DNA of 64,000 nt from Chroococcidiopsis thermalis PCC 7203. Lineage in GTDB: Bacteria > Cyanobacteriota > Cyanobacteriia > Cyanobacteriales > Chroococcidiopsidaceae. The number at the start of each line of letters is the position of its first letter. Position 1 is the first letter of the stretch. A model generated the notes under the pieces. That model had not been told where the DNA came from. It saw only the letters and a list, made by a program, of their open reading frames with translations, and did not search any database. Shown here piece by piece: positions 44,662-51,965 of this stretch. The DNA lies in the NCBI RefSeq assembly GCF_000317125.1, contig NC_019695.1:2778336-2842335 (forward strand), in the 5' to 3' direction. A program made the position numbers and the translations under genes.

Positions 44662-45852
44662 ATGCAATCAAATTTAAGCTTTTCGTTTGGGGCATCAGAA
44701 CTAACCGACCGACTGAAGCAAGTTTTTGACGATACCCTAACAGGGTACTGGCAAATTCAATTAAGCAAAGGAGAGCGCTCTCGTATTCCTCAGCCTCGCT
44801 ATCTAGGAGTCGTGCAAGGGCGGGTCATTTCCTCTGGAATTGAGAAACTAGCAGCGTGGAAGCCTTTTTTAGCAACTTTAAATCAATCTATACCTCAACT
44901 GCGCCAACCACAAGCACAACAAGCATTCGGACAGCTACAACAGGAATTATCTAGTAAGGAAGCCACCCCTTTAAGCAAAATTGTCGTCGAGATGGTCAAT
45001 ATGAAATTGGTCACTCATGATGACGTAACGCAAGCACTGCGGCAAAAAATTCTCATCGATTTAGATACATATTTATTTGACTACGGCGGACAAGCTCAGT
45101 TTTTTTCCGAACCCGAACTCGTTGTCAATACTCCAATTCGCGGCTTTGAATTGAGTGGTTTGTTTGTAGAAGCCTCGAACCGCCAAAGTCAATGGAAGCA
45201 ACTGCAAAAATACATTCCTTCCCTCGACAGCACTTTGATATTGAAACAGGAGGCAATAGCAGCTGCTTCTATGCCAACAGCACAACAGCAGCAGTTACAA
45301 AACTTAGTCCAACCAGGTAAAAATTTAGCGGCGATCGCCCGCACGATGGGAAAAGATCCTTTAGAAGTCGCAAAATTCTTTAGCCGTTTGATTGAAAGAG
45401 GCTTAGTAGAAATAGAAAAATCCGTTAACACTTCTGGCAATTCTCAATCTTCAGCAGAAATATTTATTGTTGATGACTCGCCTCTACTAATCCAGCAATT
45501 TCGTCAGCTCGTAGAAGGTTGGGGATACCAAGTGAAGTATTCCAACAATGCTCTGACTGCGGTGCAAACAATGATGGAATCTCAACCCTTAGCAATTTTT
45601 CTCGATATCAATATGCCAGGAGCTTCTGGATTCGACCTGATTAAGCAAATCCGACGACAACCCCAACTAGCATCCCTGCCTCTGGTGTTACTGACAGCTG
45701 AAAAATCTGTTTCCAACCAATGGCGAGCGCAGTGGGCAAATTGCAAGTTTTTAGCTAAGCCCCGTACCCCTGCCGAAGTCCCAACATTTCGCACAGATTT
45801 GCGGCAAATGTTATTTGAAATAGCCCCCACCACTAAAGATATGGTTGTGTAA
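44662..45852 (+). CDS. PatA/PixG-type response regulator
   Basis: 396 residues. An N-terminal PATAN-like domain (LSFSFGASELTDRLKQVFDDTLTGYWQI) is followed by an alpha-helical middle and a receiver domain (about 266-385): IFIVDDSPLLIQQFRQLVEGWGY, the phospho-acceptor aspartate in AIFLDINMPG, and LVLLTAEKS and KFLAKP. It is the first gene of the chemotaxis-like operon and should be phosphorylated by the CheA at 51966-54740. Such proteins control pilus motility or phototaxis. The function is inferred from order and domains. Confidence 0.9.
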   Translation: MQSNLSFSFGASELTDRLKQVFDDTLTGYWQIQLSKGERSRIPQPRYLGVVQGRVISSGIEKLAAWKPFLATLNQSIPQLRQPQAQQAFGQLQQELSSKEATPLSKIVVEMVNMKLVTHDDVTQALRQKILIDLDTYLFDYGGQAQFFSEPELVVNTPIRGFELSGLFVEASNRQSQWKQLQKYIPSLDSTLILKQEAIAAASMPTAQQQQLQNLVQPGKNLAAIARTMGKDPLEVAKFFSRLIERGLVEIEKSVNTSGNSQSSAEIFIVDDSPLLIQQFRQLVEGWGYQVKYSNNALTAVQTMMESQPLAIFLDINMPGASGFDLIKQIRRQPQLASLPLVLLTAEKSVSNQWRAQWANCKFLAKPRTPAEVPTFRTDLRQMLFEIAPTTKDMVV

Positions 45853-45908
45853 TTTTATGCGCAATTCACGATTAAATTCTATACCCTATACCCTTTCTTT
45901 ATGCACCA

Positions 45909-45974
45909 GTACGGGCGGGTTTAGCAAAAAAATTATGACTTCAGCAGTCATCTGCGCTTCATACCCGCCCCTAC
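45909..45974. repeat. Long-loop palindrome, arms GTACGGGCGGGT
   Basis: Arms GTACGGGCGGGT and ACCCGCCCCTAC are separated by 42 bases. A related copy is at 49468-49531. The outer bases resemble the 28-bp palindrome arms. Confidence 0.75.
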
Positions 45975-46046
45975 GATAACTGACAACTGTTAATGGGAAT
46001 TCTAAATATTAAGGTCAACTAAACCACACGAAAGGACGACAAACTC

Positions 46047-46406
46047 ATGAAATTTTTAGTTGTTGATGATAGCTCGGTCGATCGCCACTTACTCACTTCT
46101 TTATTAGAAGGTTTAGGGCATCAAGTCGATGCTTGTTCCGACTCGAAGGAAGCTATGCAAATGCTTACAGATCGAGACTATGCATCTGTATTTCTAGATA
46201 TTGTGATGCCAGAACAAGACGGCTATAAGTTTTTGCGCGAGGTGCGTTCTAACCAAAAAACTGCAAAGCAGCACGTCATTTTCTGTTCGACTAAAAAGAC
46301 TCCTCTGGAGATTGACTATGGCATGAAACGGGCTGGAGCCGATGATTATTTGATCAAACCCGTGACGCGGGAAACCGTCGAGCAAGCTTTACAAAAGGTA
46401 CGCTAA
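46047..46406 (+). CDS. CheY-like response regulator (PixH/PilH type)
   Basis: 119 residues, a single receiver domain. The acidic pair is D7-D8 (LVVDDSS), the phospho-acceptor is D51 (FLDIVMP), the threonine is T82, and the lysine is K104 (LIKPV). It would take phosphate from the CheA and alter the direction or force of pili. The stop overlaps the start of the CheW gene by one base. Confidence 0.93.
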   Translation: MKFLVVDDSSVDRHLLTSLLEGLGHQVDACSDSKEAMQMLTDRDYASVFLDIVMPEQDGYKFLREVRSNQKTAKQHVIFCSTKKTPLEIDYGMKRAGADDYLIKPVTRETVEQALQKVR

Positions 46407-46891
46407 TGAATCCCTCTCCTGACGCGATCGCCCAAAGTGATGCATCGATCCAGCTTGAGGAAAAGCAACAGCGATATATCCTCACCCAAGTCGAACAATT
46501 TACTTTTGTCTTGCCGCTGACTCTAGTGGCAGAAATTCCAATTGTCGAGCGATCGCAGATCCTGGTGATGCCGTTCTACTCGCCAGTGATGATGGGAGTA
46601 CTCCATCATGCAGGTCACGTTATCCCCTTGGTTTCTCTGCGTCAACTCTTGGGTGTTGCTAAGGGTTTTGCCGCAGAAAAACTGACAGTGGTGCAATTAA
46701 GCGCTGCGGCGGCGGAACAAGGAGGACTAGGGTTAGTTGTCGATCGCACCCTGGGAATGCGATCGCATTCCCAATTGCCACCAGATTTATTTGATGCCGC
46801 GCAGTCAAATACTGAACCAAACATGCGACTGTTCAAACCGGAACTCTTAGCAGATGCATTGTGGCAACCCCTGAGATGGCGATCGACTTGA
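46406..46891 (+). CDS. CheW-like adaptor (PixI/PilI type)
   Basis: 161 residues. CheW features are seen in RYILTQVEQFTFVLPLTLVAEIP, MMGVLHHAGHVIPLVSLRQLLG and LGLVVDRTLGMRSHSQLP. It couples receptors to CheA. The start overlaps the stop of the CheY gene (TAATG), so translation is coupled. The end is followed by a short GTGGGGT repeat before the first receptor gene. Confidence 0.93.
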   Translation: MNPSPDAIAQSDASIQLEEKQQRYILTQVEQFTFVLPLTLVAEIPIVERSQILVMPFYSPVMMGVLHHAGHVIPLVSLRQLLGVAKGFAAEKLTVVQLSAAAAEQGGLGLVVDRTLGMRSHSQLPPDLFDAAQSNTEPNMRLFKPELLADALWQPLRWRST

Positions 46892-46945
46892 TAAAGGGAG
46901 CAGTTATCAGTGACCAGTGACTCCTGACCAGTGACCAGTAAATAG

Positions 46946-46975
46946 GGTGTGGGGTGTGGGGTGTGGGGTGTAGTG
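46946..46975. repeat. GTGTGGG heptamer repeat
   Basis: Four copies of GGTGTGG in the spacer upstream of the first receptor gene. It extends the open frame upstream of the real ATG at 47042. Confidence 0.85.
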
Positions 46976-47041
46976 AATTTTGAATTCTTTCCCGACTCCC
47001 GACTCCCGACTCCCTTTTTTGTAAACAATATTCTCAATCAT

Positions 47042-49435
47042 ATGACTACTAATCAACCTACCGTTTCCTCGTCTGCCCCGCAAAACAGTCCTGGGCGAAA
47101 AATTCGGTTTAATTCCATCGGTACAGTACTGTTTATCTCCGTCATGGGCGGTGCGTTAGTTAGTCTCGGTGGTATTAGTTTTTTCTTCTATCAGTCTTTA
47201 AAACAACAAATCCTCGCTCAGATCGGCGATAACTTAAACACTGAGATAACCTCAATTGAAGGTAAGTTAGAACCTGTTAAGCAATCGATGCGCGATTTAA
47301 CTGGTGCATCTGAGTTATTGAGCAGCAAGAAAGCGGTCAATGCAGACCTACTTGATGCTTTACTGCTAAGATCCTTTCTCCATCGCCCTACTTTGGCTAT
47401 GGGTATGGCATTGGAACAAACGGCTTATGCAATTCTTCCAGACCGTCAATGGCATGGAACATATTTCTACATAGACCAAAAAGACCCCAAGCAGCCAGGT
47501 AAGCGTCTAACTGCACCTTACGACCAACTATTCCAAATGGATTTGTTCAGGGAGGACAATTACCCGACTCAATCGTACTTTAAAGATCCCATAGCACAGG
47601 GAAGTGAAAGCTGGACTGAGCCTTACTCCTGGTATAACATCCCCATGACCAGTTTTAGTAAGGTAATACGCGATCGCAACAATAAAATTCTTGGTATTAC
47701 CGCGATCGACGTAAACTTAGGGGCTTTGAGCGACCAGATCTCCAAATCCGTGATTCGTAACCAGGGCTATTTTGTCCTCGCCAGCGAACAGGGTAAACTC
47801 ATGTCTTACCCACCCGCACCCGATCGCGCTAAAAATCAGAGCGGTTACGAGACAGTTCCAGAACTCAAAGCCATCTGGTCGAAAATATCATCGCCGGACA
47901 AAAAAGAGCGATCGGGACTATTGTGGACGGGAGGTAAATTCTGGGCTTATCAAAGAGTTCCCAGCACCAATTGGTTAATGATGGCAGCAGTACCGGAAGG
48001 AGTTGTTCTCGGTCCAGTTTTGACAATTACGATCGCTGGTGCGTTAGGTGCAGGTTTATTGCTAGCAGCCGTAGTTTTACTCTTCGTGCGTAGTCTCAAT
48101 CGTCGCCTGCGTCCGATTCTAGATGAATGTAACAAGCTAGCGCAAGCGGATGCCCAAACCGAAATGCAGATGCAGCAGCAAGACGAGATCGGTCGGTTGT
48201 CAACTTCATTTTTCAACTTGTTGAAACAGGTTGCGGCTAACGAAGATCGGATTCGGGATGAAGTATCGCGGTCGGTATCTACCCAGGAACAGCTAAAACA
48301 AGCAGAACTCAACCAACAAGAAGGGGAAGCGCTGTCGATGGAGGTGATCCACATCCTCGACGTAGTGTCGGCAGTAGAAGAAGGAGATTTAACGGTACAA
48401 GCTGATGTAAGCGATCGCGCTACCGGGCTAGTGGCAGACACCCTCAACCGCCTGTTAGAAAAACTCGGACAAGTGCTGGCTCAGGTATATGCCGCAGCAG
48501 AACAAGTCTCCGTGGGTTCTAGTGCCTTGGGACAGCTAGCTGAAACTGTAGCAAATAACGCGGCAACCCAAGCTCAAGAAGTAGAACAGGTATTACAGTT
48601 AACCCAACAGGTAGGTGAATCAGCACAAGACTCTGCGGGAACGGTCGATCGCTCGAATCAATCTCTCACCGAAGTACAATCGGCAGTAGAACAAGGTCAA
48701 GTGGCGCTGGAAGCAATGACTAAAGGTATTGACGTTCTCAGTCAAGGTACTGACCGAATTATTCAGAAAATGAAAACTCTGGGTGAATTTGTCGGTCTAG
48801 CAGATCAATTCGTGCAAGACCAAAGCCAGATTGCTTCTTTGACTCAAGTACTGGCTTTAAACGCCACCCTGGTAGCAGCCCGCGCCTCCGAACAGCGCGA
48901 CCCCAGACAGTTTTTAGTTGTAGCGCGAGAATTTGAGGCGATCGCGGCTCAAGTCAGTACTCTAGCGCAGCAGACAAACGAAGGACTCTTCACTCTACAA
49001 CAGCGTACCGACCAAATTCATAGTGTAGTATCGGCAATTGATAGCGACGTACAAGGTTTAGGTGGGCTGGTGAGCGACTTTACGACGGGTGTGGAACAGT
49101 CGAACCAAGTGTTTAGTAACGTCCGCAGCAGTACCGTAGAGGTCGTACAGGCTGGACTAGGGGTATCTCGTTCTAGCGATGAGATTCTTCACGCTACCCA
49201 ATCTACAGCTCAAGCGATGAATGACATTGCCGACCTCGCCAAACGTACCGCGCTCCTGACTCAGAGTACGCGCCTGCAATCGGAACAAATGCAACAGCTA
49301 TCGCGCAAGTTACTCAGCAGCATTCAATTCTTCCGCTTACCAGAAACTGCCTTGAAGCAAAATACAGTTTTATCAGACTTGGATTTATTATCTGAGGCTG
49401 AAGATACTGTTGCTATGGAACTGACAACAACTTAA
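47042..49435 (+). CDS. Methyl-accepting chemotaxis-type receptor 1 (PilJ type)
   Basis: 797 residues from the ATG at 47042; the frame is open upstream only because of a repeat. Membrane helices lie at about 28-50 and 320-348, with a dCache-like sensory domain between them (TLAMGMALEQTAYAIL, TAIDVNLGALSDQI, YFVLASEQGKL). HAMP follows, then a second HAMP-like segment (GDLTVQADVSDRATGLVADTLNRLL). The signalling region has LALNATLVAARASEQRDPRQFLVVAREFEAIA in place of the usual IEAARAGEQGRGF. It should signal to CheA through CheW. The ligand is unknown. Confidence 0.9.
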   Translation: MTTNQPTVSSSAPQNSPGRKIRFNSIGTVLFISVMGGALVSLGGISFFFYQSLKQQILAQIGDNLNTEITSIEGKLEPVKQSMRDLTGASELLSSKKAVNADLLDALLLRSFLHRPTLAMGMALEQTAYAILPDRQWHGTYFYIDQKDPKQPGKRLTAPYDQLFQMDLFREDNYPTQSYFKDPIAQGSESWTEPYSWYNIPMTSFSKVIRDRNNKILGITAIDVNLGALSDQISKSVIRNQGYFVLASEQGKLMSYPPAPDRAKNQSGYETVPELKAIWSKISSPDKKERSGLLWTGGKFWAYQRVPSTNWLMMAAVPEGVVLGPVLTITIAGALGAGLLLAAVVLLFVRSLNRRLRPILDECNKLAQADAQTEMQMQQQDEIGRLSTSFFNLLKQVAANEDRIRDEVSRSVSTQEQLKQAELNQQEGEALSMEVIHILDVVSAVEEGDLTVQADVSDRATGLVADTLNRLLEKLGQVLAQVYAAAEQVSVGSSALGQLAETVANNAATQAQEVEQVLQLTQQVGESAQDSAGTVDRSNQSLTEVQSAVEQGQVALEAMTKGIDVLSQGTDRIIQKMKTLGEFVGLADQFVQDQSQIASLTQVLALNATLVAARASEQRDPRQFLVVAREFEAIAAQVSTLAQQTNEGLFTLQQRTDQIHSVVSAIDSDVQGLGGLVSDFTTGVEQSNQVFSNVRSSTVEVVQAGLGVSRSSDEILHATQSTAQAMNDIADLAKRTALLTQSTRLQSEQMQQLSRKLLSSIQFFRLPETALKQNTVLSDLDLLSEAEDTVAMELTTT

Positions 49436-49467
49436 CGCTCTGCGGCATATCGTTCCTATAGATGGCT

Positions 49468-49531
49468 GTACGGGCGGGTTTTGGAAAAAAACTCTGTAAT
49501 CGCTCGCTCGTCTGGCTAAACCCGCCCCTAC
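49468..49531. repeat. Long-loop palindrome, arms GTACGGGCGGGTTT
   Basis: Arms GTACGGGCGGGTTT and AAACCCGCCCCTAC around about 36 bases. Same family as 45909-45974. It lies between the two receptor genes. Confidence 0.75.
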
Positions 49532-49592
49532 GAATATTTGACTTTTGACTTTTAACTTTTGACTTGCTTATCCAGTCATTTTTCCTGCTCTT

Positions 49593-51893
49593 ATGACAAT
49601 GAATTCATCAGACCTCGGCTTGCCATCTGCTCCTAACAATGCAGCTCCACCACCTTCAAGTAATGCCAACCGCTCTACCAAAAAAGGGTTGAGTTTGCGT
49701 TTAAAAACCACTTTGGCAGCAGTAGCAATTGGTACGCTGCCTGTAGTCGTTACTGGGATCGCAGCTAATCTCATCGCAGCTAACATGTTAGACGCGCAAA
49801 TTGAGCTTGCCAAGCAGGAAGAAACTGTAGCAATGATGGACAAAGTTGAACGTTTTCTGTTTGAGCGTTACGGCGATATTCAAGCTCTCAGTAATCTGCC
49901 AATTTTGCGCAATGAGAAAGTGAAGCAAGTTGTTTCTTTAAAAGACCGTTCGCAGGTACTCACCAATTACGCTGTAACGTATGAAGTCTATGACAACGTC
50001 GCCTTCATCGATTTAAACGGCAATAATATCTTAGTCTCCCAAGGGGCTAAACTTGGCAATCACAAAAGTGCAGATTACTTTCAATCCGTCCTTGCCACGG
50101 GCAAGCGATTTATTTCCCAACCCAGAGTTGCTCCATCTACGGGTAAAACTGTTATTTACCTTGCCGCACCCGTACGAGATTCAGTCACTAATAAAATAAT
50201 TGGTGTCGTGCGTACCCAAATGCCAGTTCGATTTCTGGACGCTCTGGTTAAGAGCTATGGTGAAAATGACAGAACTTATCATTTAGTCGATAAAGCAGGC
50301 AAGGTTTTCGTCACCAATGATGGCACTGAGACTTTAGGCATGGATGCCGCCGAACACCTCACTCCTTTTCCGCAACTGCGCCAGGTTAGAAAAGCTGCAC
50401 CGACAGAGTCTTACGAACCATTAGAAAAACGATATGTAGTTGGGGGATATGCTCCGTTCGAGGCAACACAAGGATTACCAGATCTAGGTTGGGATGGCTT
50501 TATTCTGTCAGACCGAAACGTTGCTTTTGCAGTTAACAATCGCTTGGCGCAAATTTTTGCCTTTGGTACTCTAGCCGCAGCAATTGCAGTAAGCGCGATC
50601 GCAGTCTTATTAGTCAACCGATCGCTCCAACCAATTGAGGCAGCAACTAAAACCGTCCAAAAGTTGGGAGCGGGCGATCTGGATGTACGTCTTGCAGTCA
50701 AAGGTAGTGACGAATTGGCAATGCTAGGAGCCAATATTAATCAGATGGCTGACCAAATCCAAGACCTATTGGAGAACTTAAAAGGGACTGCTGAAATTAA
50801 GCAATTGAAAGAGGCGATCGAACAGGAGAGCCACGTCTTACAATCAGATGTGAGTCATCTACTCGATGCAGTCGCAGCATTGGAGAGCGGAGACTTGACG
50901 GTACAAGCACCGGTGAGCGATCGCGCCACTGGACTCGTAGCAGATACCCTCAACCGCCTGATTGAAGAACTGGCTCGAATTATGGCAACGGTATTATCTA
51001 CTGCCCAACAAGTGACTCAGGGATCGACAGAGCTAGAACAACTAGCAGCAGTAACAGCCCAACAAGCACAGCAACAGGCACACTCAGTTAACGCCGTGCA
51101 AGCCTCAGTTGTCACTTTCTCGGATTTGTCCCAACAAACAGCACAACAAGCATTGGCATCAGACCAAGCCGTGCAACAGGCACAAATCGCTGTTACCCAA
51201 GGACAGGAGGAAATGGTGAAACTAACCGAAGAAATTAAAGTTCTCCACTCAGGTACGGAACAAATCGTCAAACGCGCCCAAATTTTGACTAACTTCGTCA
51301 CCTCAGCTGCTCAGTTTGCCAAAGACCAAAAACGAGTTGCTGCCCTAACACGGGTACTTGCGTTAAATGCTTCTATGATTGCCGCTCGTGCCTCTGGACA
51401 GCAAGACCCCGACCAATTTGCTAGTGTTGCCCGCGAGTTTGAAACCATCGCGACTCAAGTGAACGATCTTGCCGTACAAACAAACCAAGGTTTGCTAATG
51501 TTGCAGCAGCAAGCAGCTCAAATTCAAACTGTAGTGTCTGGGATTAACCAAGACGTGCAAGGCATCAGCCATTCAGTGAATCAATTCGTTGGTAGCGTAG
51601 AACAATCGCAGTACGTATTCGAGCTGATTAAAGACGTAACAGATCGCGTGGCTCAGGTAGGACAACAAGTAACAGCATCTAGCCAAGCGATCGCCGCAGA
51701 AGCACAAACGACGCTGCGATCGATTGAAGAAATTGCGACGGTAGCTGCTAAGACAGAACAGCAATCTAGTTTCACCCAGGAACAAGCCGGATTAATTGAC
51801 AACATGGCACGGACGTTATTAGAAAAAGTCAGTTTCTTCCGCATTTCTGAAGAGGTGCAGGGAGCAGGGAGCAGAGAGCAGGGAGCAGTGTAG
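49593..51893 (+). CDS. Methyl-accepting chemotaxis-type receptor 2 (PilJ type)
   Basis: 766 residues. Helices lie at about 36-58 and 318-343, with a dCache-like domain between (VAFIDLNGNNILVSQGAKLG, GVVRTQMPVRFLDALVKSYG). HAMP and a second HAMP-like segment (SGDLTVQAPVSDRATGLVADTLNRLI) are nearly the same as in receptor 1. The signalling tip is LALNASMIAARASGQQDPDQFASVAREFETIA. The last residues ([10 protein letters not shown]) come from the GGGAGCA repeat at 51860-51888. Two receptors in tandem suggest an early duplication with different sensory domains. Confidence 0.9.
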   Translation: MTMNSSDLGLPSAPNNAAPPPSSNANRSTKKGLSLRLKTTLAAVAIGTLPVVVTGIAANLIAANMLDAQIELAKQEETVAMMDKVERFLFERYGDIQALSNLPILRNEKVKQVVSLKDRSQVLTNYAVTYEVYDNVAFIDLNGNNILVSQGAKLGNHKSADYFQSVLATGKRFISQPRVAPSTGKTVIYLAAPVRDSVTNKIIGVVRTQMPVRFLDALVKSYGENDRTYHLVDKAGKVFVTNDGTETLGMDAAEHLTPFPQLRQVRKAAPTESYEPLEKRYVVGGYAPFEATQGLPDLGWDGFILSDRNVAFAVNNRLAQIFAFGTLAAAIAVSAIAVLLVNRSLQPIEAATKTVQKLGAGDLDVRLAVKGSDELAMLGANINQMADQIQDLLENLKGTAEIKQLKEAIEQESHVLQSDVSHLLDAVAALESGDLTVQAPVSDRATGLVADTLNRLIEELARIMATVLSTAQQVTQGSTELEQLAAVTAQQAQQQAHSVNAVQASVVTFSDLSQQTAQQALASDQAVQQAQIAVTQGQEEMVKLTEEIKVLHSGTEQIVKRAQILTNFVTSAAQFAKDQKRVAALTRVLALNASMIAARASGQQDPDQFASVAREFETIATQVNDLAVQTNQGLLMLQQQAAQIQTVVSGINQDVQGISHSVNQFVGSVEQSQYVFELIKDVTDRVAQVGQQVTASSQAIAAEAQTTLRSIEEIATVAAKTEQQSSFTQEQAGLIDNMARTLLEKVSFFRISEEVQGAGSREQGAV

Positions 51894-51917
51894 AGGCATT
51901 ACATGTAACACCTCTAC
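51890..51917. repeat. 28-bp imperfect palindrome, core TTACATGTAA
   Basis: GTAGAGGCA, TTACATGTAA, CACCTCTAC. It overlaps the stop region of receptor 2 and lies 48 bases upstream of the cheA gene. Confidence 0.85.
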
Positions 51918-51965
51918 ACAGTAACTAGTTATCAGTAAATATATACTACACCCATATACCCGATT

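Noticed and set aside
46949-47041. Upstream extension of receptor 1 (MGCGVWGVVN...)
   Set aside because: Encoded by the GTGTGGG repeat; the ATG at 47042 begins a normal receptor N-terminus.
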